64,000 nucleotides of DNA. Source: Kaistella palustris DSM 21579 (lineage in GTDB: Bacteria; Bacteroidota; Bacteroidia; Flavobacteriales; Weeksellaceae). Below are positions 42,303 to 51,326 of the stretch, piece by piece. The notes beneath the pieces are model-generated. The model was not told where the DNA came from. It searched no databases and was given only the letters and a program-made list of their open reading frames with translations. The stretch spans positions 186,001 through 250,000 of the forward strand of contig NZ_AULL01000017.1 of the NCBI RefSeq assembly GCF_000422265.1. Reading direction: 5' to 3'. The translations under genes and the position numbers were made by a program. Each line of letters opens with the position of its first letter. The stretch's first letter is position 1.

Positions 42303-42329
42303 AAAAATGCTCACATTTCTGTGAGCATT
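42303..42329 (-). terminator. Terminator of asd
   Basis: Perfect 10-bp stem AATGCTCACA / TGTGAGCATT with a 4-base loop directly after the asd stop codon; the T-run on the minus side is short. Confidence 0.6.
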
Positions 42330-42332
42330 CAT

Positions 42333-43355
42333 TTAAACCAGTTTGTTTGCAAGGAGATACTCCGCAATCTGCACCGCGTTGGTCGCGGCACCTTTCCTGA
42401 GGTTATCTGCCACGATCCACATGTTCAGTGTATTGGGCTGTGAACGGTCCCTACGGATCCTGCCGACAAATACTTCATCTTTTCCCTCTGCGTAGAGCGG
42501 CATTGGGTAAATTCGGTTTTTCACATCATCTAATACGGTCACACCGGGTGTTTGCGAAAGTACTTCGCGAATTTCATCCAGGTCGAAATCATTTTCAAAT
42601 TCCACATTTACACTTTCAGAATGGCCGCCCTGGACCGGCACGCGCACTGCAGTGGCCGAGATCTGAAAGGAATGGTCACCGAGGATCTTTTTCGGCTCGG
42701 TCATTAATTTTATTTCTTCTTTGGTATAATCGTCATCAGAAAAATCATCACACTGAGGTAAGGCATTTTTAAATATATCGTATGGATACACTTTTTCCTT
42801 TTTATCTTTTCCTTCGAAAGAGTTTCGGTTCTGTACCGAATCTTCAATCTCAGTGTCAAGCTGATCCACCGCATTCTTGCCTGTGCCGGTAACCGACTGG
42901 TAGGTCGATACGATCACGCGCTTTAAATTATACTTTTTATGAAGCGGATGCAGAACCATGACAAGCTGAATGGTGGAACAGTTTGGATTTGCGATAATCT
43001 TATCTTCTGGGCTTAATGTGGTTGCATTGATTTCCGGAACCACAAGTTTTTTATCGGTTTCCATGCGCCAGGCAGAAGAATTATCGATCACGGTGGTACC
43101 GACAGCGGCAAACTGTGGTGCAAATTCCAGCGAAGTTTTTCCGCCGGCCGAGAACAGTGCGATATCCGGTTTTGCCGCGATCGCACTTTTCATGGAAACG
43201 ACCTTATAAGGAGTTCCTTTAAAAAGCACCGTTTTTCCCACCGATTTTTCCGAAGCCACAGGAAGTAATTCCGTAAGCGGGAAATTCCGTTCTTCCAAAA
43301 CCTTCAGCATAATTTGACCTACCATGCCGGTAGCGCCAACCACAGCTACTTTCAT
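42333..43355 (-). CDS. asd: Aspartate-semialdehyde dehydrogenase
   Basis: A 340-residue NADP-dependent enzyme that reduces aspartyl phosphate to aspartate semialdehyde, the branch point to lysine/diaminopimelate, threonine and methionine. GATGMVGQIM at 8-17 binds NADP; NPNCSTIQLV (about 128-137) holds the catalytic Cys; VPVQGGHSESVNVEF (about 240-254) holds the active-site His. It lies 34 bases after a four-helix membrane protein gene on the same strand, and probably shares its promoter. Confidence 0.93.
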   Translation of the reverse strand: MKVAVVGATGMVGQIMLKVLEERNFPLTELLPVASEKSVGKTVLFKGTPYKVVSMKSAIAAKPDIALFSAGGKTSLEFAPQFAAVGTTVIDNSSAWRMETDKKLVVPEINATTLSPEDKIIANPNCSTIQLVMVLHPLHKKYNLKRVIVSTYQSVTGTGKNAVDQLDTEIEDSVQNRNSFEGKDKKEKVYPYDIFKNALPQCDDFSDDDYTKEEIKLMTEPKKILGDHSFQISATAVRVPVQGGHSESVNVEFENDFDLDEIREVLSQTPGVTVLDDVKNRIYPMPLYAEGKDEVFVGRIRRDRSQPNTLNMWIVADNLRKGAATNAVQIAEYLLANKLV

Positions 43356-43389
43356 TCTTAATTATCTTTAAAAAAAAATTATTATTGAT

Positions 43390-43827
43390 CTACGCACCGA
43401 AAAGTCTGTGCCACTGGAATGCCCACAACATCAAGGCTAATGCTATAACCGCGATGATTACCCAACTCATTCTGATCTTATCGCTTGTTTTGAACTTTTT
43501 ATTTAAAACCGTCAGCAAAACTGCAGCGATGATCATAGACACGGGATGTTCCACATAAGTATTACGGGAAACAGAATCCTTCATCAGTGTACCTGCAGCC
43601 AATGCCGCCTTGAAACCCGGAGAAAAGAAAAACAACATAACCAAACCAATAAGTGCCTGAGTATGAAAGAAAATCATGGTGAACAAAGTTGATTTTCTTA
43701 ATAGTTTCGAGATCCTGCCCGAATAGCCGAACATTGTAATCAAAAGCGCTACAGTGAAAACTGCCGATGAAAGCAAAATTAAGTAGGCGAACCCACGGTG
43801 TGCCTGAAGCATGATGTTGAAATCCAT
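43390..43827 (-). CDS. Four-helix membrane protein with conserved histidines
   Basis: A 145-residue protein with four predicted TM helices. Histidines near helix ends, H10 (LQAHRGFAYL), H55 (FFHTQALIGL) and H94 (VEHPVSMIIA), form a pattern compatible with a b-type heme, as in small cytochrome b561-like proteins, but no assignment is proven. It lies upstream of asd with a 34-bp gap and has its own TATCTTTG promoter box. Confidence 0.6.
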   Translation of the reverse strand: MDFNIMLQAHRGFAYLILLSSAVFTVALLITMFGYSGRISKLLRKSTLFTMIFFHTQALIGLVMLFFFSPGFKAALAAGTLMKDSVSRNTYVEHPVSMIIAAVLLTVLNKKFKTSDKIRMSWVIIAVIALALMLWAFQWHRLFGA

Positions 43828-43848
43828 AATTTAATTTTTGTTTAAAGG

Positions 43849-43856
43849 CAAAGATA
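43849..43856 (-). promoter_or_regulatory. -7 promoter box of the four-helix protein/asd operon
   Basis: TATCTTTG on the minus strand, 21 bases before the ATG at 43827. Confidence 0.5.
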
Positions 43857-43912
43857 AATAAATACTGTGTATAAGCCAGCGTATAAACTGTACTTCGCCG
43901 CCTGATGCCATT

Positions 43913-43948
43913 AAAAAAAACTGCCTTACAAAATGAATTGTAAGGCAG
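43913..43948 (-). terminator. Terminator of the Oar-like receptor gene
   Basis: Perfect 11-bp stem CTGCCTTACAA / TTGTAAGGCAG with a 6-base loop and a run of eight T residues on the minus strand. Confidence 0.9.
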
Positions 43949-43969
43949 CTGTATAAATGCACGTGACCG

Positions 43970-46900
43970 TTAGAAAGAATATTTAAATCCTAACATTGCG
44001 CTCCATGTCGTAAATCTGTTACTTGCCGGTCTGTAAGGTGCAGTTACAAGATCTGCACCGGAACGAAGCATTGTAAAGGCTGGGTCCGGAGAAAGGTTTC
44101 CGGATCTTCCCAGCACTGCTGCTCCGTAAGAACTTACAGTGTTGTCCTGGATTCCCCATTCAGAGTTCAGCAGGTTACCAAAGTTTAAGATATCTAAACT
44201 GATGGCAACTTTATCTCCTTTCTGAACCATATCTGTAAATATGTTCTGTGAAATTCTTACATCTACACGGTTTAACCATGGTAAAAGGAACTCGTTACGT
44301 GGCAGGATCTGACCTCTGTATTTTTCCAGACCGTTGTCTGCAATGAACTTGTTAAATGCCGCATCCTGTTGAGCTGCTGTAAACAGAACTGTATTTCCGC
44401 TTTTGATGTCGGCGAATTTAGTCACCTCACCAGCTTTAGGGATATACATCAGGTCATTGGCAATACCATCACCATTCACGTCATTGGAATAGTAGTAGGA
44501 GAATCTTCCCTGATTTGCTCCTGTATAATACACACCGATCGTCGTGTTCTTAATGTTATAGCTCACATTTGCTACAATTCTGTGTGGGATAGAGAAAGCA
44601 GAGATGCTCAGGTCCTGCTGGTTTGGCGAATCCACCGTTGGCGAGGCCTGCCATGCTGAACTTGCACTTGATCCTGCATTGGCAGAAATCTCTTTAGCTT
44701 CTGAGAACGTGTAATATACTGATCCCGACAATCCTTTCCAGTTTCTCATGTTTGCTCCAAATGTTGCAGAAAATGCAGTTCCTTTGGTATCGGAGTTGGT
44801 TAAAACCGTAGCACTGTTGGCGCCGATCTTGTCGTTGTACTGGTAAGATGCGGTGTTAGGATAATACACGCGGTCCTGATTGGTCATTCTTGCTGTAGAC
44901 TCCTTTCTGTTGGCTCCGTACTGGAATACAGAATTTACATCTTTAGTATATAGAATGTCAGTGGTAAGTGTGAATACAGAGTTTGGAATCTTGTAATCTG
45001 CTCCGAAACTTGATCTCCATACAGATGGCATTTTGAAATCTCTGTCCACCAAAGCAAAAGAGGCAGGTGCGCCTTCCTTAGGACTGTTGATAAATACATT
45101 GCCAGCTCCTGCCGGTGGATTTGCTACATAGTAGTAAATATCTTCCGGGTGGAATCTCACGTTACCGATCCAGCCGGCAACTTCAGCATAAGAACCCGGT
45201 TCTACAGTGTTCTGTAAAACACCTGCGTTGGTTGGCATGTTTGTTAACCATACAAAAGGAACACGTCCGGAGAAGATACCAGTACCTCCACGTAATGTTA
45301 AACTTTTATCTCCCAAAACGTCGTAGTTAAATCCTAAACGTGGTGAAAGTGTAACTTTGGATTTCGGCCATTCACCGGATGCGTAATTTCTTGGATTACC
45401 ATTTTTATCTAAAAGGTTTAATGCATCAATTGAAGGATTGGCAGTAAGATCATTTAAATAATTAGGCAGTTCAGCTCTTAATCCTACTGTAAAGTTGAAT
45501 TTCTCGCTTAGTGTAATTCTGTCCTGCAGATATGCAGAAGCCAAACCAAAGTTCACACGTGAATACGTATCCTGGTTTGCATACGGATAAGTTAAACCAA
45601 ACATGATCGGTGCTACCTCAGCCGCTGTACCTGTCTTAAGGAAATCTTCAACTGAAGCATATCGGTAATAACCTGTTCCCATTCTGGTATAAGAGTTACC
45701 GAATTTCTGAACTTCATAGGCAATACCTGCTGTAAAGTTGTTCTTTCCTACTGTATAAGTTAAGTTATTTGTAAAAGAGAAGTTATCATTCACCACATCA
45801 TTCAGGTAAGAAAATAGTTCTGTACCGAAACTGATGTAGTTTCCGCCATTGGCAGAACCATCCCAGATATCAACAAAAGGGAAAAGTTTTTCCGATGGAG
45901 AAGTTCTTTTATCCTGAATCTTGGAGTAAGTAAATAACAGTTTATTTGAAAGGCTGGAGTTGAAAGTTGAGTTTAACTCGGCAGTAATTGAACTTACTGT
46001 ATTCTCAAAACCATAATTTCCGCTTTCGAAAGTCATTGCCTTATCACTCACACGTCCCCATGAAGATCTTGGAGCCGGACCGGATGAAGCATTGGCAACC
46101 TGCTGAGAGGTACCTTTCAACATGTTATAACGAACTGCGAACTTATGTTTATCGCTGATGTTCCAGTCTAAACGGAGCAGGAATTTGTCGCCCTGCTGTT
46201 CTGCTTCATTCGCATATCCCTGGTAACGTCCCGGGTTGTATCCCCATCTGTTGATCAGGTGATTCTGTACTGCGATCAGATCAGATTCCTTTACTCTGGA
46301 AATGTTATTTGCAGGATCTGCAATTCCGTCCTGTGAAGCGGTCCAAAGATTTGCGCCGGAAGCATTTGCTCCAGTTGCAGTTTCCCGCTCACCACTTAAG
46401 AAGAAGAATAATTTATTTTGTAGAATAGGTCCGCCTACTGTAAAGCCGTTGGTGAGTTTAGCTCCGGAAACTCTTTCAATGTCTTCACCGTTGATCTTCC
46501 AGCCATTGAGTTCTTTACCGTTGTAGTAACCGTAAAGTGAGCCGTGGAATCTGTTTGTACCTGATTTTGTAATCGCATTGATACCCGCTCCTGTAAATCC
46601 GGACTGCGTTACATCAAACGGCGCAATGTTTACAGAGATCTCCTGGATGGCATCTAAAGAAATAGGCTGTGAGTTGCCACCCGGCAGTGGGCTGCTGCTC
46701 AAACCAAAACCATTGTTAAAGTTGGCACCATCGATCTGAAGGTTGTTGTAACGCGCGTCACGGCCTGCAAAAGAGTTTCCGTTAGCCTGCGGAGTCAGTC
46801 TCGTGAAATCGGTGATACTTCTAGAAGACTGTGGAAGTTCCTGAATAAGTTTTTGATCAATGTTCGTAGCCGCACCGGTCTTGTTTACATTTCTGCTTTT

Positions 46901-47281
46901 ATTTCCCGTTACCACTACCTCAGCAATGTTTGCGGTTTTCTCGCCAAAAACAGGATTGATCACAAACGGCTGACCCAGTTCCAGGTATACATCTTCGTAT
47001 ACGATTGGATTTTCGCTGCCGTACATGATCTCTACACGGTAGGGACCACCCACACGCATGTTGGGTAAGTTAAAAGCTCCGGCAGCATTTGCTGACGCGG
47101 TGTACACCGTACCCGAAGGCAAATGTGTCGCTTTAATTGTGGCGCCGGAAGTTTTCTGGCCGTCATTGGTTTTCACAATACCCGACAGATTACTTGTGGT
47201 AACCTGCGCATGTACAGTGCCGTAACCTGCAAAAGCCAAAGCCGCAATCAGAACGGTCTTCTTTAATGGATTAAAAGTCAT
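43970..47281 (-). CDS. Oar-like TonB-dependent receptor
   Basis: A 1103-residue outer-membrane protein. A signal peptide (1-25, ending VHAQ) is followed by a carboxypeptidase-like beta-sandwich (about 30-110), a TonB box-like NIAEVVVTG (about 118-126), a plug (DARYNNLQIDGANFNNGFGL, SGTNRFHGSLYGYYNG) and a long barrel ending WSAMLGFKYSF. Length and segments such as AGINAITKSGTNRFHG match the Oar subfamily first described in Myxococcus, now linked in various Bacteroidota to peptide or protein export/uptake. The ligand here is unknown. It is transcribed alone. Confidence 0.88.
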   Translation of the reverse strand: MTFNPLKKTVLIAALAFAGYGTVHAQVTTSNLSGIVKTNDGQKTSGATIKATHLPSGTVYTASANAAGAFNLPNMRVGGPYRVEIMYGSENPIVYEDVYLELGQPFVINPVFGEKTANIAEVVVTGNKSRNVNKTGAATNIDQKLIQELPQSSRSITDFTRLTPQANGNSFAGRDARYNNLQIDGANFNNGFGLSSSPLPGGNSQPISLDAIQEISVNIAPFDVTQSGFTGAGINAITKSGTNRFHGSLYGYYNGKELNGWKINGEDIERVSGAKLTNGFTVGGPILQNKLFFFLSGERETATGANASGANLWTASQDGIADPANNISRVKESDLIAVQNHLINRWGYNPGRYQGYANEAEQQGDKFLLRLDWNISDKHKFAVRYNMLKGTSQQVANASSGPAPRSSWGRVSDKAMTFESGNYGFENTVSSITAELNSTFNSSLSNKLLFTYSKIQDKRTSPSEKLFPFVDIWDGSANGGNYISFGTELFSYLNDVVNDNFSFTNNLTYTVGKNNFTAGIAYEVQKFGNSYTRMGTGYYRYASVEDFLKTGTAAEVAPIMFGLTYPYANQDTYSRVNFGLASAYLQDRITLSEKFNFTVGLRAELPNYLNDLTANPSIDALNLLDKNGNPRNYASGEWPKSKVTLSPRLGFNYDVLGDKSLTLRGGTGIFSGRVPFVWLTNMPTNAGVLQNTVEPGSYAEVAGWIGNVRFHPEDIYYYVANPPAGAGNVFINSPKEGAPASFALVDRDFKMPSVWRSSFGADYKIPNSVFTLTTDILYTKDVNSVFQYGANRKESTARMTNQDRVYYPNTASYQYNDKIGANSATVLTNSDTKGTAFSATFGANMRNWKGLSGSVYYTFSEAKEISANAGSSASSAWQASPTVDSPNQQDLSISAFSIPHRIVANVSYNIKNTTIGVYYTGANQGRFSYYYSNDVNGDGIANDLMYIPKAGEVTKFADIKSGNTVLFTAAQQDAAFNKFIADNGLEKYRGQILPRNEFLLPWLNRVDVRISQNIFTDMVQKGDKVAISLDILNFGNLLNSEWGIQDNTVSSYGAAVLGRSGNLSPDPAFTMLRSGADLVTAPYRPASNRFTTWSAMLGFKYSF

Positions 47282-47319
47282 ATCAATATTGGTTTAGATA
47301 TTTTGTTTTTACTTTTTTA

Positions 47320-47327
47320 CAAAACTA
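47320..47327 (-). promoter_or_regulatory. -7 promoter box of the Oar-like receptor gene
   Basis: TAGTTTTG on the minus strand, 38 bases before the ATG at 47281, in a 216-bp very AT-rich gap otherwise without visible features. Confidence 0.45.
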
Positions 47328-47497
47328 TTTAAATTTTGTGAAAGTTTTATTAATAAATTGTTAAAATTTAAAATTTTGTTAATTTTTACATTAAAGATTT
47401 GATTACAAACCGTTTACAGAACTGCTTGCAGGCTCAGAAAAAAATTGAACTTTATTCAATTAATAATAATTGACGGTTATAATAATTATTCAATAAA

Positions 47498-48358
47498 TTA
47501 CTTTACCGCTTTCAGGCTGAGATCAATGTTAGCCGCAGAGTGCGTGAGCGCTCCTGCCGAAATAAAGTTCACACCTGTGGCCGCTACATCCTTCAGCATG
47601 CTGCGCGTGATCCCGCCGGAAGCTTCAGTTTCGCATTTCCCGCCGATGAGCTGCACTGCTTTTTTCATCAACCTTATGTCCATATTATCGAGCATGATCC
47701 GGTCCGCACCCACTTTTACAGCCTCCTGCACCTCATCCAGATTTCGGGTTTCAACTTCTACCTTCAGATTTTTCTTATTTTTTTTGAGATATTCTTTCGC
47801 CATTTTCACTGCATTTGTAATGCTGCCGTTATAATCTATATGATTGTCTTTCAGCATGATCATGTCATACAGGCCATACCGGTGATTGGTTCCACCACCG
47901 ATGGCCACGGCCCATTTCTCGCACATCCGGAAGTTGGGTGTCGTCTTGCGTGTATCCAGCAGTTCGGTTTTCGTACCCAGCAGGCGGGAATTCCAGTCAT
48001 GGGTCATGGTTGCAATACCACTCATCCGCTGCATACAGTTGAGCACAAACCGTTCGGTTGACAGAATGGAGCGCGCACTTCCCGTGACGTAAAACGCAAT
48101 ATCGCCCACTCTTGCCGAGTCGCCGTCTTTAAGTAAAACTTCGACCTTCAGATTTCTGTCGTACTGTTTAAAGATCATTTCAGCAAGCTCTACGCCCGCC
48201 AGTATGCAGTTTTCCTTTACAATAAGTTGCGCTTTCTGCTGCAGATCTTTTGGGATGGTGGCCAGAGTGGAATGGTCGCCATCCTGCAGGTCTTCATCGA
48301 GCGCGTTTTTAATAAATGTTTTGATGGCGTCTTTGGTTACGTATTTCGGTTTTTTCAT
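47498..48358 (-). CDS. nadC: Nicotinate-nucleotide pyrophosphorylase (carboxylating)
   Basis: A 286-residue enzyme that joins quinolinate and PRPP to nicotinate mononucleotide in de novo NAD synthesis. Recognisable segments are NALDEDLQDGDHSTLA (about 12-27), NCMQRMSGIATMT (about 107-119), LLDTRKTTPNFRMCEKWAVAIGGGTNHRYGL (interrupted here for brevity; about 133-163), and DRIMLDNMD and EASGGIT near the C-terminus. It begins eight bases after nadB and forms an operon with it; nadA is not in the window. Confidence 0.93.
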   Translation of the reverse strand: MKKPKYVTKDAIKTFIKNALDEDLQDGDHSTLATIPKDLQQKAQLIVKENCILAGVELAEMIFKQYDRNLKVEVLLKDGDSARVGDIAFYVTGSARSILSTERFVLNCMQRMSGIATMTHDWNSRLLGTKTELLDTRKTTPNFRMCEKWAVAIGGGTNHRYGLYDMIMLKDNHIDYNGSITNAVKMAKEYLKKNKKNLKVEVETRNLDEVQEAVKVGADRIMLDNMDIRLMKKAVQLIGGKCETEASGGITRSMLKDVAATGVNFISAGALTHSAANIDLSLKAVK

Positions 48359-48366
48359 GTCTGATA

Positions 48367-49938
48367 TTAAATTAAATCTTTATTATAAAAGGCTCCTTTA
48401 TTTTCTTTCATCGCTAATGACTGTTTGATGATAAGGTAAGAAATGTTCACCAAATTCCGCAATTCTGAAAGTTGTGGCGACAGGATTGAGTAGTTATAGA
48501 GTTCGGTCACGGCCTCAAATATCTCATGCTGTTTCTTCTTTGCCAGCGCCAAACGGTCGTTGCTGCGGACGATACTTACCAGATCGCTCATCATTTCCTG
48601 CAACTGCCGCCGGAAGTACGAAACCATAACCATTTCATCCATGATCTTCATGCCCTCTTCGTTCCAGTCTGGAACAGCCTTTAAATCATCAAAATTAAAG
48701 TCATTGATTTCCAGGAGTTCTACCGTTTTAAGTGCCGCGTTGTGGCCGAAAACCAAACCTTCCAGCAAAGAATTGGAGGCGAGCCGATTCGCACCATGTA
48801 AACCTGAATTGGTGCATTCGCCCACGGCAAACAGATTTTTAATGGAACTCTGACCGTCGCGGTCCACATCTATCCCGCCCATAAGATAATGGCAGGCGGG
48901 AACCACGGGAATTAACTGCCGGAAGGGATCGATTCCTTCCTGCACGCATTTCTGGTAAATGTTTGGGAAATGTTCCATGAATTTTTCGTGGTCCATTTCG
49001 CGGCAGTCCAAACCTACATAGTCATCGCCGGTAATCTTCAGCTCACTATCGATCGCGCGTGCCACAATATCGCGGGAGGCAAGTTCTTCGCGGTCATCGT
49101 ATTTGTGCATAAACTTTTCGCCATCCTTGGTGCGGAGTTTTGCGCCGTCGCCACGCACTGCTTCAGAAATTAAGAATAGCATACCGTCGAGTTTGGAATA
49201 CAGCGCGGTAGGATGAAACTGATAATACTGCATGTCGGAAATTTTGCCCCGTGCTCTGTGTACAAAAGCAATCCCATCACCGGTTGCAATGATCGGATTG
49301 GTGGTGTTTTTATACACATGTCCCGCCCCGCCGGTGGCTACCAAAGTGATCTTGGCGGTAATTTTTTTGATCTTCTTTCTTTTTTCATCCAGAATATAGG
49401 CGCCGTAGCAATCGATCTTATCCTTGTCGAAAATTTTTCCGGGAACGTGGTGCTGCGTGATGAGATCAATGACATAGTGATGTGCCATGATCTCGATATT
49501 GGGCGATTTGTTTGCCGTGACCAAAAGCGCGCGCTCGATCTCGGCACCCGTAATATCTTTGTGATGCACAATGCGGTTTTCGGTGTGTCCGCCTTCGCGG
49601 CCGAGCAGGAGTGAACCGTTCTTTTCATCGAATCTGGTGCCCCAATCCACGAGTTCCTTAAATCTTTCGGGACCTTCTTCAATAACCATTTTTACCACAT
49701 CCAGATTATTTTCGCCGTCGCCGGCCCGCATGGTATCATCAATATGTTTTTGGAAATTGTCTTTGCCGAAATCGGTGACTACTGCCAGGCCGCCCTGCGC
49801 ATATTTGGTGTTGCTTTCATCTTCATCTGCCTTGGTCACGATGATGATCCTGGCATCCGGCATCCTTTCAGAAATTTTTATGGCATAAGAAAGACCGGAG
49901 ATTCCTGATCCAATGACAAGTACGTCTGCTTTTATCAT
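48367..49938 (-). CDS. nadB: L-aspartate oxidase
   Basis: A 523-residue FAD enzyme that oxidises aspartate to iminoaspartate for quinolinate synthesis. It shows the FAD-binding VIGSGISGLSYAIK (about 7-20), TKYAQGGLAV (about 43-52), GREGGHTENRIVHH (about 113-126), FHPTALY, and the GGIDVDRDGQSS / GLHGANRLASNSLLE segments typical of NadB as against succinate dehydrogenase, which it resembles. It is the first gene of a nadB-nadC operon. No clear TAnnTTTG box was found in the 140-bp gap upstream. Confidence 0.93.
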   Translation of the reverse strand: MIKADVLVIGSGISGLSYAIKISERMPDARIIIVTKADEDESNTKYAQGGLAVVTDFGKDNFQKHIDDTMRAGDGENNLDVVKMVIEEGPERFKELVDWGTRFDEKNGSLLLGREGGHTENRIVHHKDITGAEIERALLVTANKSPNIEIMAHHYVIDLITQHHVPGKIFDKDKIDCYGAYILDEKRKKIKKITAKITLVATGGAGHVYKNTTNPIIATGDGIAFVHRARGKISDMQYYQFHPTALYSKLDGMLFLISEAVRGDGAKLRTKDGEKFMHKYDDREELASRDIVARAIDSELKITGDDYVGLDCREMDHEKFMEHFPNIYQKCVQEGIDPFRQLIPVVPACHYLMGGIDVDRDGQSSIKNLFAVGECTNSGLHGANRLASNSLLEGLVFGHNAALKTVELLEINDFNFDDLKAVPDWNEEGMKIMDEMVMVSYFRRQLQEMMSDLVSIVRSNDRLALAKKKQHEIFEAVTELYNYSILSPQLSELRNLVNISYLIIKQSLAMKENKGAFYNKDLI

Positions 49939-50078
49939 TAAAAATTTGGTGTTAGAGTTTATCCGGTTTGCAGCGGAATTTTTTAATCAGTGTTATTTGG
50001 CAAGGTAAATTTACAGTTTCTGAAAATTTCACGGGCATTATCTTACGGCGTAAAAAGCGTAATTCATTCGGATGAATT

Positions 50079-50708
50079 TCAAATAAATTTAAAGAGATGT
50101 TCGTTGGGTTTCCTTACTTTTTTAAACCGCTGAAAGTGATCCTCATCGGCTCTGTATCCCAGCGCAAGAGTTACAGCAACCTTTTCTTTGGTGATATCAA
50201 TATTTAAAATCCTGTCGATCTCAACCTGTTTGAAACCTTCCATCGGGCAGGTGTCTACATTCTCCAGCGCAGCGGCAAACATCAGGTTCCCAAGCACAAT
50301 ATAACTTTGTTTGTCGGCCCAGATCATAATTTCCTCCTCGCTCAACCGGTCGATATGGCTGCTGATACTTTGGCGGAAAGGCCCTAATTCTTCCAAAGGA
50401 ATTTCGCGCGTTTCGGAAATGTGATTAAAGTAACTGCCGATATATTCGCTGCCAATGTTGTTTTTGGAGACAATAGCAATAAGGTGAGAACATGTGGAAA
50501 TTTGTGAAGGATTATAAAATGCGGGAATAAGCTGCTCTTTCACCGCCTCACTTTCAACCACAATAAGCTCATACGGCTGCAGGCCCAGAGAACTTGCAGA
50601 AAGTTTTGCCGCCTCCAGAATATTGGCGATCAGTTCGGCAGGAACTTTTTTTTCCTTATTAAATTTTTTTACAGAATATCTTCTGTTCAGCGCCTCAAGA
50701 TATGTCAT
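50079..50708 (-). CDS. NAD(P)H-dependent nitroreductase-family oxidoreductase
   Basis: A 209-residue FMN protein of the NfsB/FRase I type: ALNRRYSVKKFNKEKK (FMN phosphate site, about 6-21), SSLGLQPYELIVVES (about 38-52), SHLIAIVS, NLMFAAALENVDTCPMEGF (about 141-159) and VTLALGYRADED near the end. It would reduce nitro-compounds, quinones or flavins; the physiological substrate is unknown. The TATCTTTG box ends four bases before the ATG, so the mRNA is leaderless. Confidence 0.88.
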   Translation of the reverse strand: MTYLEALNRRYSVKKFNKEKKVPAELIANILEAAKLSASSLGLQPYELIVVESEAVKEQLIPAFYNPSQISTCSHLIAIVSKNNIGSEYIGSYFNHISETREIPLEELGPFRQSISSHIDRLSEEEIMIWADKQSYIVLGNLMFAAALENVDTCPMEGFKQVEIDRILNIDITKEKVAVTLALGYRADEDHFQRFKKVRKPNEHLFKFI

Positions 50709-50712
50709 TGAA

Positions 50713-50720
50713 CAAAGATA
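50713..50720 (-). promoter_or_regulatory. Promoter box giving a leaderless nitroreductase mRNA
   Basis: TATCTTTG, four bases (TTCA), then the ATG at 50708. Confidence 0.6.
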
Positions 50721-50813
50721 AATAATTGAAGAGACTTTTACACCGGTTTAGGTTGCAGCAATTAATCTAAATAATAAGCCAATGGGCAAAAATGCAAGGC
50801 TTATATCTTAAAT

Positions 50814-51296
50814 TTAAGCATTAAAGAGCCCGCCATTCTTCAGATTTTCGAAATAGGTGTCGACTTGTAACGGTTCCGTTTGGGCAGCTTTTACAGCGAG
50901 TTCGTCGCAAATTTCATTCTCAATATGGCCTGCATGACCTTTTACCCAGTGAAAAGTGATCCGATGCATTTTCAATAACGGAAGCAGGCGCTGCCACAGA
51001 TCCGGATTTTTTACATCTTTAAAACCTTTACGTATCCAGCCGTAGATCCATTTTTTGTTAATGGCGTCCGCGACATATTTACTGTCGGTGAAAATATGGA
51101 TATCGTTTTCGGTGGACTTCAGTTTTTCGAGCGCCACGATGACCGCGAGCAACTCCATGCGGTTGTTGGTCGTAAGTCTGAATCCCTGGGAATAACGCCG
51201 CTCATATTTCTTTTCGGGGACTTTCATTACAATGCCAAAGCCGCCTTTTCCGGGGTTTCCGCTACAGGCGCCATCGGTGAAAATTTGTATTATCAA
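50814..51296 (-). CDS. rnhA: Ribonuclease HI, TTG start
   Basis: A 160-residue RNase H that removes RNA from RNA-DNA hybrids. Active-site acids lie in FTDGACSGNPGKGGFG (Asp7), NNRMELLAV (Glu) and HIFTDSKYVADA (Asp), with the last one in the C-terminal helix region after FHWVKGHAGHIENEICDELA. The only start codon between the upstream in-frame stop and the conserved first strand is TTG at 51296. It lies 30 bases after dnaB and is probably cotranscribed with it. Confidence 0.92.
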   Translation of the reverse strand: MIIQIFTDGACSGNPGKGGFGIVMKVPEKKYERRYSQGFRLTTNNRMELLAVIVALEKLKSTENDIHIFTDSKYVADAINKKWIYGWIRKGFKDVKNPDLWQRLLPLLKMHRITFHWVKGHAGHIENEICDELAVKAAQTEPLQVDTYFENLKNGGLFNA

Positions 51297-51326
51297 AACT
51301 GAATTTTAAAACTAAAGGAAAATTTT

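Noticed and set aside
47282-47497. Possible small gene or RNA in the AT-rich gap between the Oar-like receptor and nadC
   Set aside because: Only a promoter box was found; the rest is AT-rich without stable pairing or a convincing frame.
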